Below are positions 7,367 through 14,365 of a stretch of 20,690 nucleotides of DNA, one piece after another (within the stretch, counting starts at the first letter, position 1; the number at the start of each line of letters is the position of its first letter). The stretch comes from Thiobacillus sp. UBA6205 (GTDB lineage Bacteria; Pseudomonadota; Gammaproteobacteria; Burkholderiales; Thiobacillaceae). The position numbers and the translations under genes were made by a program. Location: positions 167-20,856 of the forward strand of contig DISR01000018.1 of NCBI GenBank assembly GCA_002421825.1. Direction: 5' to 3'. Under the pieces are notes generated by a model. That model was not told the DNA's origin. It worked only from the letters and a program-made list of their open reading frames with translations, and did not search any database.

Positions 7367-8080
7367 TCAGAACATGCCGAAGTTGAAGAAGCCGCGCAGC
7401 GTGTCTGCGATGCCCTTCACGGTGGCCTTGGTGCCGGATTCGTCGACCACGATCACGTCGTTGCCTTCGATGACGGGATCGACCGACTTGCCGGCGCGGA
7501 TCGCCTCCAGGTCGTAGACGGCCATTTCCTTGCCGCCGTCGGCGCGCAGGCGGAATACCTTGACCTGGTTCTCGTCGGCGAGCGGATCGAGGCCGGAAGC
7601 CATGGCGATGGCCTGGATCAGGGTGGTGCGGCCGCTGAGCGGATACACCCCGGCTTTCACGACCGAGCCTTCGACGGTGACGCGCTGGCTGACGAATTCC
7701 TTGATGAATACGCTGACCTGGGGGTCCTGCAGGTAGTCCCTGGCGAGCCTGGCGGCGATGGCTTCCTCGAGCGCTACGGCGGTGAGGCCGCCGGCCTGCA
7801 CCGTGCCGATGAGGGGCAGCGTGACCACGCCCTTGGCGTTGACGCGCACGGCGCGCGACATTTCCGCGACCTGGAAGACGGAGATTTCCAGCAGGTCGTA
7901 GGGGCCGATCCTGTATTCGTCGTAGGCGGCGGATTTGTCGCCGGCGCCCCCGGCCGCGATGGCGGTCGAGGTTTTCGCGCTGGCGGCCGCTTCGTGCTGG
8001 CCGAGCGTTTCGGCCATGGCGGGAACGCTCGCGGTCGCGCATGCCAATAACAGTGTCGCGACCAGTGTGGGGATGCGCAT
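7367..8080 (-). CDS. Polysaccharide export protein (Wza/EpsE family)
   Basis: This 237-residue periplasmic or outer-membrane protein should form the exit channel for the polymer together with the Wzc-like kinase. It has an N-terminal signal sequence. Cleavage after AMA (residue about 23) by signal peptidase I is plausible; LLAC at residues 11-14 is a weaker lipobox candidate that would make it a lipoprotein like Wza. The Poly_export domain starts at YRIGPYDLLEISVF (about 56-69) and includes VNAKGVVTLPLIGTVQAGG. One SLBB-like domain follows (VTVEGSVVKAGVYPLSG). GGAGG lies four bases before the ATG. It is shorter than Wza, having one SLBB domain rather than two, which is common in betaproteobacterial loci. 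Confidence 0.93.
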   Translation of the reverse strand: MRIPTLVATLLLACATASVPAMAETLGQHEAAASAKTSTAIAAGGAGDKSAAYDEYRIGPYDLLEISVFQVAEMSRAVRVNAKGVVTLPLIGTVQAGGLTAVALEEAIAARLARDYLQDPQVSVFIKEFVSQRVTVEGSVVKAGVYPLSGRTTLIQAIAMASGLDPLADENQVKVFRLRADGGKEMAVYDLEAIRAGKSVDPVIEGNDVIVVDESGTKATVKGIADTLRGFFNFGMF

Positions 8081-8183
8081 GGAGCCTCCGAAATGAATCT
8101 TGTTGCACGGCTGCCGAAGCGGCGGCCGCCTGTCCTCAGTCTTGCTGGATTATTGGTTGTTTACGGCGGACGCCAGTCAAAAC

Positions 8184-8221
8184 TGAACCAATTGTAAGGG
8201 ATGGGGCTGGAAAATGGTTCA
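8184..8221. promoter_or_regulatory. Inverted repeat upstream of the exopolysaccharide export gene
   Basis: The 202-base gap between phosphatase and export genes contains the exact inverted repeat TGAACCA (8184-8190) and TGGTTCA (8215-8221). On the minus strand a TACAAT hexamer (8196-8191) lies between the arms and TTGACT (8180-8175) lies just downstream. No hexamer pair has ideal spacing; TTGAAC to TACAAT is 20 bases. A regulator-dependent promoter for the operon from the export gene onward is plausible but unproven. Nothing else was recognised in the gap. Confidence 0.35.
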
Positions 8222-8282
8222 ATCCGGCGGGGGTGAAGGGATGTGCGGCGATTTGGGGGGTGCCGCCGGCGCGCAAGGGGGC

Positions 8283-9074
8283 TCAGCCGCGCCGGAAGAG
8301 CCGGGAGAGCCAGCCCGTTTTCTGGCGCGCGCCCGGCTGCGGCAGGGGGGGCAGTTCCTCGGGCGGCGTGTCTTGCAGGATCCCGCGCGGACGCGTGAGC
8401 GTGAGATGTCCGGCTTCTTCTTTGCCGACCCAGCGGGCGGCCGCTGCGCGCCCTTCCGCCAGCAGGGGCGGGCGCCGGTCGCTGCCGTGCGCGTCGGTGG
8501 CGAGGAGGTGCACGCGGCCTTCGTCGAGCATGCGCTCGCCCCAGTAGCGCGCGTCGTCGCCGAAGCGTCCGGTCAGGCTGCCGGCGGTGATCTGCATCCA
8601 GGCGCCGCTTTCCGCCAGCCTGCAAAATGTCTCGTAGTGGTCCTCGATCCAGGTCAGCCGCTCGGGGTGGGTGATCACCGGGACATAGCCGGCGGCGAGG
8701 ATGCCGAACACGAATTCCTCGAAGCGCGGCGGGGCCACGTGATGCGGCGGCTCCAGCAGGAAGTAGCGGCTGTCGTTGAGGCGCGGCACGCTGCCGTCCC
8801 TGAGGCGGTCGAGCAGCTGCGGGCTGACATGCGCATCCGCTCCCCAGCTCAGCCTGAGTTTTATGCCGGCGGCATCCAGGCGGGTCTGCAGCTCCGCTAC
8901 CGCCTGCTTGATCGAAGCCGTGTCGTTCTCGAACATGCCCGGAAAAATGTGCGGCGTGCAGGCGAGGTCGGTAATGCCGTCGTCCGCGGCCATGCGCGCC
9001 ATGTCGAGCGCGGTCTGCAAATCCGGCGCGCCGTCGTCGATGCCGGGCAAAAGGTGGCAGTGCAGGTCGATCAT
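8283..9074 (-). CDS. PHP-type protein-tyrosine phosphatase (CpsB/YwqE family)
   Basis: The 263-residue cytoplasmic, metal-dependent phosphatase should dephosphorylate the tyrosine cluster of the BY-kinase in the same operon. It opens with the family signature MIDLHCHLLPGIDDGA. Likely metal ligands are H5, H7, H42 (CTPH), E108, H136 (ITHPER), D194 and H196 (TDAHGS). Length matches the family (about 250-265). I chose the ATG directly before IDLHC because homologues begin there; an in-frame ATG at 9104 would add ten residues, and neither has a strong ribosome site. This is the Gram-positive-type phosphatase fold rather than a low-molecular-weight Wzb. It is the first minus-strand gene and diverges from gmd. 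Confidence 0.92.
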   Translation of the reverse strand: MIDLHCHLLPGIDDGAPDLQTALDMARMAADDGITDLACTPHIFPGMFENDTASIKQAVAELQTRLDAAGIKLRLSWGADAHVSPQLLDRLRDGSVPRLNDSRYFLLEPPHHVAPPRFEEFVFGILAAGYVPVITHPERLTWIEDHYETFCRLAESGAWMQITAGSLTGRFGDDARYWGERMLDEGRVHLLATDAHGSDRRPPLLAEGRAAAARWVGKEEAGHLTLTRPRGILQDTPPEELPPLPQPGARQKTGWLSRLFRRG

Positions 9075-9145
9075 CTCAAGCGTGAATACGGGTGTGGCGG
9101 CCATGTTAGCAGCAGTTCGTCCGCTCGGAGGCCGGTTGCAGGACG

Positions 9146-9218
9146 CAAGCCGCAAGTGACAAGTAAAACCGTGTGGCTTGGCGCTTGCAACTTGTAACTT
9201 GCTCTTCGCATCTTGTAC
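9146..9218. repeat. Facing arrays of phased 7-base units (CAAG / CTTG)
   Basis: CAAG occurs at 9146, 9153 and 9160, and CTTG at 9184, 9191, 9198 and 9212, in each arm at multiples of seven bases; the 9205 unit is degenerate. The arms 9152-9164 and 9190-9202 are complementary at 12 of 13 positions around a 25-base centre, so RNA or single-stranded DNA could fold into a hairpin. The element occupies the divergent gap between the phosphatase gene and gmd. It resembles short intergenic repeats dispersed in environmental proteobacteria, but I cannot name the family. Confidence 0.75.
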
Positions 9219-9275
9219 TCTTCGACGGTTGCAGACGATATCGGCCGGCGTGGCGCGATATGCAGGGAGGACCAC

Positions 9276-10433
9276 ATGACTAAAAAAATCGCGCTGATTA
9301 CCGGCATCACCGGCCAGGACGGCGCCTATCTCGCGGAGTTTCTGCTGAACAAGGGCTACGAGGTGCACGGCATCAAGCGCCGCACCAGCCTCTTCAACAC
9401 TGACCGCATCGATCATCTGTACCAGGACCCGCACGAAAGCGGGCGCCGCTTCATCCTGCACCACGGCGACATGACCGATTCTTCCAGCCTGGTGCGCATA
9501 TTGCAGCAGGTGCGGCCGGACGAACTCTACAACCTGGCCGCGCAGTCGCACGTGGCGGTTTCCTTCGAGGAGCCGGAATACACGGCCAATTCGGATGCGC
9601 TCGGCACGCTGCGCCTGCTGGAGGCCCTGCGCATCCTGGGGCTGGAGAAGAAAACCCGTTTCTACCAGGCCAGCACCTCGGAGCTGTTCGGCAAGGTGCA
9701 GGAGATTCCGCAGAAGGAAACCACGCCGTTCTATCCGCGCAGCCCCTACGCGGTGGCCAAGCTCTACGCCTACTGGATCACGGTGAACTACCGCGAGGCC
9801 TACGGCATGTATGCCTGCAACGGCATCCTCTTCAACCACGAGTCGCCGGTGCGCGGCGAGACCTTCGTCACGCGCAAGATCACGCGCGCGCTGGCTCGCA
9901 TCAAGCTGGGCCTGCAGGACTGCGTGTACCTGGGCAACCTGGACGCGAAGCGCGACTGGGGCCATGCGAAGGACTATGTGGAAATGCAGTGGCTGATGCT
10001 GCAGCAGGAGAAGCCGGAGGACTTCGTCATCGCCACCGGCGTGCAGTACAGCGTGCGCGATTTCGTCGATGCCGCCGCCGCCGAACTGGGCATGAAGATC
10101 CGCTGGGAAGGCAAGGGCGTGGAGGAGAAGGGCTACCTCGAACAGGTAGGAGCGGCGCCCTCGCCGCGATCGACCACCGACAATCCCAATCGGCCCGAGG
10201 GCGGGCCTCCTACAGGGCGGGTGGTTGTCGCCGTTGACCCGCGCTATTTCCGCCCCACCGAGGTCGAGACGCTGCTGGGCGACGCCGGCAAGGCGAAAGA
10301 GAAACTGGGCTGGACGCCGAAGATCAGCTTCGCCGAACTCGTGGCCGAAATGGTGCGCGAGGACCTGAAGGCCGCCGAGCGCGACGAGTTGGTGAAGAAG
10401 CACGGCTATGCGGCCTATGACTTCAATGAATAA
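9276..10433 (+). CDS. gmd: GDP-mannose 4,6-dehydratase
   Basis: The enzyme converts GDP-D-mannose to GDP-4-keto-6-deoxy-D-mannose, the first step to GDP-L-fucose or GDP-rhamnose. It has 385 residues. The NADP-binding motif is G10-x-x-G13-x-x-G16. The catalytic set is visible as T134 and E136 (STSELFG), Y158 and K162 (YAVAK). The conserved substrate-side segment VDPRYFRPTEVETLLGD follows at about 320-336. GGGAGG lies five bases before the ATG. Residues 291-313 are not normal Gmd sequence: they are encoded by a 68-base pair of REP-like units at 10146-10213 that keeps the frame. That loop is variable in the family, so the enzyme may still work. The stop overlaps the next gene. Confidence 0.97.
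   Translation: MTKKIALITGITGQDGAYLAEFLLNKGYEVHGIKRRTSLFNTDRIDHLYQDPHESGRRFILHHGDMTDSSSLVRILQQVRPDELYNLAAQSHVAVSFEEPEYTANSDALGTLRLLEALRILGLEKKTRFYQASTSELFGKVQEIPQKETTPFYPRSPYAVAKLYAYWITVNYREAYGMYACNGILFNHESPVRGETFVTRKITRALARIKLGLQDCVYLGNLDAKRDWGHAKDYVEMQWLMLQQEKPEDFVIATGVQYSVRDFVDAAAAELGMKIRWEGKGVEEKGYLEQVGAAPSPRSTTDNPNRPEGGPPTGRVVVAVDPRYFRPTEVETLLGDAGKAKEKLGWTPKISFAELVAEMVREDLKAAERDELVKKHGYAAYDFNE
10146..10213. repeat. Facing pair of REP-like units (BIME-like) inside gmd
   Basis: The first unit starts GTAGGAG and has the hairpin GCGGCG-CCCT-CGCCGC. The second, on the opposite strand and ending at 10213, starts GTAGGAG and has GGCCCG-CCCT-CGGGCC. Heads and loops match while the stems differ but stay paired, as expected of REP units. 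The first unit repeats exactly at positions 1-21. The opposite-strand unit is followed by GATTGGGATT, close to GATTGGCATT after the copy at the window start. The element starts at a codon boundary and is translated as VGAAPSPRSTTDNPNRPEGG plus PPT. Confidence 0.85.
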
Positions 10434-10971
10434 GACCTTGATTCCGGCGGAATCGATCGGTCAGCGAATTCTGCTGATACGCGGGGCCAAAGTCATGCTC
10501 GACTCGGATCTGGCCGAGCTGTATGGGGTGACGACCAAGGCGCTGAACCAGGCTGTGCGTCGGAACATTGACCGTTTCCCTGCCGACTTCATGTTTCGCT
10601 TGACCAAACAGGAAAAGCAGGAGGTGGTCACAAATTGTGACCACCTCGCCAAATTGAAATTTTCATCGACCCTTCCCTATGCATTCACCGAGCATGGCGC
10701 CTTGATGTTGGGAAATGTTCTTAAATCGGAACGCGCGATTGAGGTCAGCTTGTTGGTGGTCCGGACATTCGTCCAACTCCGGGAAATGCTGTCTTCTCAC
10801 AAGGAGCTCGCTGTCAAGCTGGAAGCGCTGGAGAGAAAAATCGGCAGCCATGACCAGGCCATCGCCGGCCTGATCGACGCCATCCGCCAGCTCATGGCGC
10901 CGCCGGCCCAGAACAAACGACCCATCGGTTTCATCGCGACCGATGCGGCGCCTGAAAAAGGCAAAAAATGA
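10426..10971 (+). CDS. ORF6N-domain DNA-binding protein
   Basis: The 181-residue protein matches the ORF6N/KilA-N-associated family, a DNA-binding domain common in phages and as stray genes in bacteria. The domain spans about 11-95, with the typical MLDSDLAELYGV, NIDRFPADFMFRLT, VVTNCDHL and LPYAFTEHG segments. A helical, coiled-coil-like tail follows at about 105-157, then a basic end. The ATG at 10426 overlaps the end of gmd by eight bases; ATG codons at 10408 and 10417 are in frame but further inside gmd. Its TGA overlaps the fcl ATG (ATGA), so it is translated within the gmd-fcl operon. Its base composition appears less GC-rich than its neighbours. That suggests later arrival. Target and role are unknown. 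Confidence 0.88.
   Translation: MNKTLIPAESIGQRILLIRGAKVMLDSDLAELYGVTTKALNQAVRRNIDRFPADFMFRLTKQEKQEVVTNCDHLAKLKFSSTLPYAFTEHGALMLGNVLKSERAIEVSLLVVRTFVQLREMLSSHKELAVKLEALERKIGSHDQAIAGLIDAIRQLMAPPAQNKRPIGFIATDAAPEKGKK
10621..10647. repeat. Perfect 27-base palindrome inside the ORF6N gene
   Basis: Two 13-base arms, GAGGTGGTCACAA and its exact complement, flank a single central A at 10634. The palindrome covers exactly nine codons (E66-L74, EVVTNCDHL), a conserved part of the ORF6N domain. It could be an operator for a dimeric DNA-binding protein, perhaps the ORF6N protein itself, or an mRNA hairpin. It may also be a by-product of the codons for this motif. Confidence 0.8.
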
Positions 10972-11954
10972 ATTCGGGCGCGAAGATATATATCGCCGGC
11001 CACCGCGGCCTGGTCGGCTCGGCAATCATGCGCAACCTGCAGGCCAGGGGCTATGCCAATCTGCTGACCCGCACGCATGCCGAACTCGATCTGACCAACC
11101 AGCGCGCGGTCAACGCTTTCTTCGCCACGGAAGAACCGGACTACGTATTCCTGGCCGCGGCAAAAGTCGGCGGCATCCTTGCCAACAACGAATATCCGGC
11201 CGAGTTCATCCGCGACAACCTGGCGATCCAGACCAACCTCATCCACGCGGCCTGGAAGTCCGGCGTGAAGCGCCTGCTGTTCCTGGGATCAAGCTGCATC
11301 TATCCCAAGCTCGCGCCGCAGCCGATGCAGGAGGAACACCTGCTCGGCGGGCCGCTGGAGCCGACCAACCGGCCTTACGCGCTGGCGAAGATCGCCGGCA
11401 TCGAGATGTGCTGGAGCTACAACCGCCAGTACCAGACGCAATACCTGGCGGTGATGCCGACCAATCTGTACGGACCCGGCGACAACTACCACCCGCAGAA
11501 TTCGCATGTCATCCCGGCCCTGTTGAGGAAATTCCACGAGGCGAAGCAGGCCGGCAGCCCGACGGTGACGGTGTGGGGCACGGGCACGCCGCGGCGCGAG
11601 TTCATGTACAGCGAGGACATGGCCGATGCCTGCGTGTTTTTGATGAACCTGCCGGACGCGCAGTTCGTGCCCCTGCTGGGACAGGCGCGCAACGACGGCC
11701 TGCCGCCGCTGGTGAACATCGGCGTGGGCGAGGATTTGACCATCGCCGAATTGGCCGCCCTGGTGAAGAACGTGACCGGCTATGCGGGCGACATCGTGTT
11801 CGACACGGCCAAGCCCGACGGCACGCCGCGCAAGCTGCTGGATGTCTCGCGCCTGAAGGCGCTGGGCTGGGAGCCGGCGATGCCGCTCGCGGAAGGCTTG
11901 CGGGCGGCCTACCGGTGGTTCGTCGATTGCGAGGCGGCGCGCAGGGAAGGCTGA
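10968..11954 (+). CDS. fcl: GDP-L-fucose synthase
   Basis: This 328-residue short-chain dehydrogenase epimerises and reduces the product of Gmd to GDP-L-fucose, a donor for glycosyltransferases. It shows the NADP motif G11-x-x-G14-x-x-G17, the SSCIYP catalytic serine segment at 108-113, and the Y137/K141 catalytic pair in RPYALAKIAG. Length and motif positions match the E. coli enzyme closely. The ATG overlaps the stop of the ORF6N gene, so translation is probably coupled. Its 3' end faces the DUF3108 gene across 19 bases, where CCGCG-GTT-CGCGG (11957-11969) could form a small hairpin without a T run. Together with gmd it supplies activated fucose, most simply for the adjacent exopolysaccharide. 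Confidence 0.96.
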   Translation: MNSGAKIYIAGHRGLVGSAIMRNLQARGYANLLTRTHAELDLTNQRAVNAFFATEEPDYVFLAAAKVGGILANNEYPAEFIRDNLAIQTNLIHAAWKSGVKRLLFLGSSCIYPKLAPQPMQEEHLLGGPLEPTNRPYALAKIAGIEMCWSYNRQYQTQYLAVMPTNLYGPGDNYHPQNSHVIPALLRKFHEAKQAGSPTVTVWGTGTPRREFMYSEDMADACVFLMNLPDAQFVPLLGQARNDGLPPLVNIGVGEDLTIAELAALVKNVTGYAGDIVFDTAKPDGTPRKLLDVSRLKALGWEPAMPLAEGLRAAYRWFVDCEAARREG

Positions 11955-11973
11955 TTCCGCGGTTCGCGGGCGT

Positions 11974-13032
11974 TCACCGGGTCTTGATGCTGACCGCTTC
12001 CAGCACCCATTCGGTTCCGTCCTCGTCGACGTAGCGGATTCTTACGGGCAGCGCGTGATGTTCCGGCGCGAGCCACAGATGCGTGTCGCTGCTCCCGGCG
12101 TCGCCCGCCCGCGTGACGTGGAAAGCCGTCATCTCGCCCAGCGGGGTGTTCACGGTTTCCGCGCCGAGCATGCGGTAGGGGTAGCCCTGCACCTTCTTGG
12201 CGCTGGCGGCGACGATGAGGCCGTCCTTGCCGTCCTGGGCCGCCATCGCCAGCTGGTAGATCGAGCTGAGCGGGTCCTGCACGCCGGTGAGCAAGGGGAG
12301 TTCGCGCGTGCGCGTGCCGCGCCTGGCGTCGGTGCGCCGCGACTCGACCACGTTGCCGGCATAATCGAAAGCCAGGGTTTCGTTCTTGCCGCTGGGGCGC
12401 TGGATTTCATAGCGCTCCGGCATGAGGCCGAACTCGCCGATGCGGCCGCTGCTTTTCTGCACGAGTTGCCCGCTCACGAACAGCCCGGCGAGGCCGGTCG
12501 CTTCGGCCACCGCCTCCAGCGTGTAGCGCTGCCCGCTGCGCTGAAAGACGTGGGTCTGGCGGCCGCTCAGCATGCCTTTCAGTTCGTAGACGATTTCGAT
12601 GCGCGCCGGCAGGCTGCGGATGTGTTCCGCGGCGTCGACCAGCCGCGCGTGCGGCTGGGCGGAGGGCGGCGGCGGTTCGGCCCCGGACAGCGGCAGCAGG
12701 GGCTCGGCCTGCGGCCCGGGCGCCGCCTCCTGGGGAAGCGCCAGCGGGGCTGCGTCCGGTTCTGCGTCCGGCCGGGCCGGTTCGGCAGACTCCGGGACGG
12801 GGGCAGGTTCCGGGACGGGCGTTTTCGCAAGGGGGGCCGGGGATGGTTCGACGGGTTTGGGCGCGAGCGGCGGCAGCGCTTCGGCCGCTTTGTCTGCCAG
12901 GCGCGCTTCAAGCGGCGGCGATGTGTCCAGTTGCACCTGCGGGAACTTGCCTTTGGCGAGAAAGAAGGCGTGCAGGGCCAGCGATACCGCGAGGCCGATC
13001 CAGAACGCGCGCCCGGCCGTGCGCAGATTCAT
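11974..13032 (-). CDS. DUF3108 protein with membrane anchor and Pro-rich spacer
   Basis: The 352-residue protein has a single N-terminal membrane helix (about 9-26), a proline/alanine/glutamate-rich spacer (about 50-125) and a C-terminal DUF3108 domain (about 135-352). The domain is beta-rich and includes IEIVYELKGMLSGRQTH and the closing HLWLAPEHHALPVRIRY motif. The layout resembles TonB-like envelope-spanning proteins, although no TonB C-terminal domain is seen. Its ATG overlaps the stop of the previous DUF3108 gene (ATGA), so the two are translationally linked. DUF3108 proteins are predicted envelope proteins of unknown function, often near purM/purN in betaproteobacteria. No function is assigned. 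Confidence 0.88.
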   Translation of the reverse strand: MNLRTAGRAFWIGLAVSLALHAFFLAKGKFPQVQLDTSPPLEARLADKAAEALPPLAPKPVEPSPAPLAKTPVPEPAPVPESAEPARPDAEPDAAPLALPQEAAPGPQAEPLLPLSGAEPPPPSAQPHARLVDAAEHIRSLPARIEIVYELKGMLSGRQTHVFQRSGQRYTLEAVAEATGLAGLFVSGQLVQKSSGRIGEFGLMPERYEIQRPSGKNETLAFDYAGNVVESRRTDARRGTRTRELPLLTGVQDPLSSIYQLAMAAQDGKDGLIVAASAKKVQGYPYRMLGAETVNTPLGEMTAFHVTRAGDAGSSDTHLWLAPEHHALPVRIRYVDEDGTEWVLEAVSIKTR

Positions 13033-13721
13033 GCCGCCTTGTAGTTCAGGCGGATGAGCTGCTGTTCGAACAGGCCCGATTCCTCGCGCACGCGGATGCG
13101 CAGGGGGAGATGGTGCAGGGCCGGCGCGATCCAGACCGAGATGGCGTTTTCGTCGGGCTGGGCGATGCGGCGGTATTCGATGACTTCGAACGTGCCCATG
13201 GGCGTGCTCATGCGCCCGGCGGGGAGCTTCTGGTAGCGGTAATGGATGAGCTTGCGTCCGTTGCTGACCGGGAATTCGAGTTTGGGCGGCGCCTTGCCCG
13301 CGAGCGTGAAGGCATAGAGCTGGCTCAGCGCGTCAAGCGTGCCCTTGGGCAGGGTGACCTGCTTTTTCCTTCCCTTGTAATGATGGGTCAGCTGGCTGCT
13401 CGTCCAGTTGAATTCCGAGATGACCGTCTTCTCGGGCGCATTGCTGCGTACCTGCCTGTAGCGGGCGGGCACGAAGCCGTTCGACTGGATCGTGCCTTCG
13501 CTGCCGAGCGTCATCACCGGCAGCAGGAAGGCCAGTTTCTTGTCGGGCTGGGCGACGCTGGAGAGGGTGTAGCGGGCGCCCTCGCGCTTGAAGCGGTCGG
13601 TGACGCTGCCGACGTACTGGCCGTTGAAGGTGAAGCGGTAGATCAGTTCGAATTGCTGCGGGGCCTGCGCCGGAACGGCGACGGAGACGAGCGCGAGCAG
13701 CAGCGCGACGATCGATTTCAT
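13029..13721 (-). CDS. Secreted DUF3108 domain protein
   Basis: The 230-residue protein has a clear signal peptide (cleavage likely after AQA, residue about 20) and a single DUF3108 domain. It begins with QQFELIYRFTFNGQYVGSVTD and ends with the family's closing strands, ISVWIAPALHHLPLRIRVRE. Unlike its downstream partner it has no retained anchor or spacer, so the mature protein should be free in the periplasm. It starts eight bases after purN ends, with GAGAG as a probable ribosome site, and overlaps the second DUF3108 gene by four bases. The pair may form a complex, inferred from the coupling and shared domain. Function unknown. Confidence 0.9.
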   Translation of the reverse strand: MKSIVALLLALVSVAVPAQAPQQFELIYRFTFNGQYVGSVTDRFKREGARYTLSSVAQPDKKLAFLLPVMTLGSEGTIQSNGFVPARYRQVRSNAPEKTVISEFNWTSSQLTHHYKGRKKQVTLPKGTLDALSQLYAFTLAGKAPPKLEFPVSNGRKLIHYRYQKLPAGRMSTPMGTFEVIEYRRIAQPDENAISVWIAPALHHLPLRIRVREESGLFEQQLIRLNYKAA

Positions 13722-13729
13722 TTGTTCTC

Positions 13730-14356
13730 TCAGGTTGTTGCCAACACTGACTGTGACACGCCTTCTTCGCGCACGTTCACGCGGCCTTCGGAAATGGCGA
13801 GCTTGCCCTCGGCGAACCAGCGCACCGCCCGCGGGTAGATGACGTGTTCCTGCACGAGCACGCGCGCGGCCAGGGTGTCCGGCGTGTCGTCTGGCAGCAC
13901 CGGCACGGCGGCCTGGATGATGATGGGGCCGTGGTCGAGTTTGGCGGTGACGAAGTGCACCGTGCAGCCATGGATCCTGGTGCCTTCCTTCAGCGCCGAC
14001 TCGTGGGTGTGCAGGCCGGGAAACATCGGCAAGAGCGAAGGGTGGATGTTGATGAGGCGGCCCTGATAGCGCTCGACGAAAGCCTTGCCGAGGATGCGCA
14101 TGTAGCCGGCGAGCACGACGAGGTCGGCGCCGGCCTTGTCGATTTCCGCGATCAGCGCTTCGTCAAAGGCTTCGCGCGAGGCGAACTGCCTGTGGTCGAG
14201 CGCGATGGCCGGTATGCCGCGCGCGCGGGCGTGCTCGAGCCCGGCGGCGTCGGGCCGGTTGCTGATGGCGGCAGTGAACCGGACGGGCAGGTCCGCCTCC
14301 AGCAGGGCCTTGAAGTTGCTGCCGCGGCCGGAGAGGAGCACTACGGTTCTAGTCAT
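13730..14356 (-). CDS. purN: Phosphoribosylglycinamide formyltransferase (GART)
   Basis: The 208-residue cytoplasmic enzyme transfers a formyl group from 10-formyl-THF to GAR in purine synthesis. The N-terminal phosphate-binding segment is LLSGRGSNFKAL. The catalytic set is N103, H105 (NIHPSLLP) and D141 (KLDHGP). I chose the ATG at 14356 because the family starts MxxxVVLLSGxGSN. An in-frame TTG at 14395 would add 13 residues encoded by the repeat at 14366-14432 and is unlikely. No good Shine-Dalgarno precedes the ATG, apparently because the repeat sits there. It follows purM and precedes two DUF3108 genes in one operon. Confidence 0.96.
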   Translation of the reverse strand: MTRTVVLLSGRGSNFKALLEADLPVRFTAAISNRPDAAGLEHARARGIPAIALDHRQFASREAFDEALIAEIDKAGADLVVLAGYMRILGKAFVERYQGRLINIHPSLLPMFPGLHTHESALKEGTRIHGCTVHFVTAKLDHGPIIIQAAVPVLPDDTPDTLAARVLVQEHVIYPRAVRWFAEGKLAISEGRVNVREEGVSQSVLATT

Positions 14357-14365
14357 TAAAAATGA

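Noticed and set aside
4931..8050. Plus-strand open frame of about 1,000 codons opposite the kinase and export genes
   Set aside because: It spans two genes and an intergenic gap on the other strand, has no recognisable domain, and is expected from high GC at third codon positions.
9146..9218. CRISPR-like array
   Set aside because: Units are only seven bases, face each other and have no spacers of CRISPR length; no cas genes are present.
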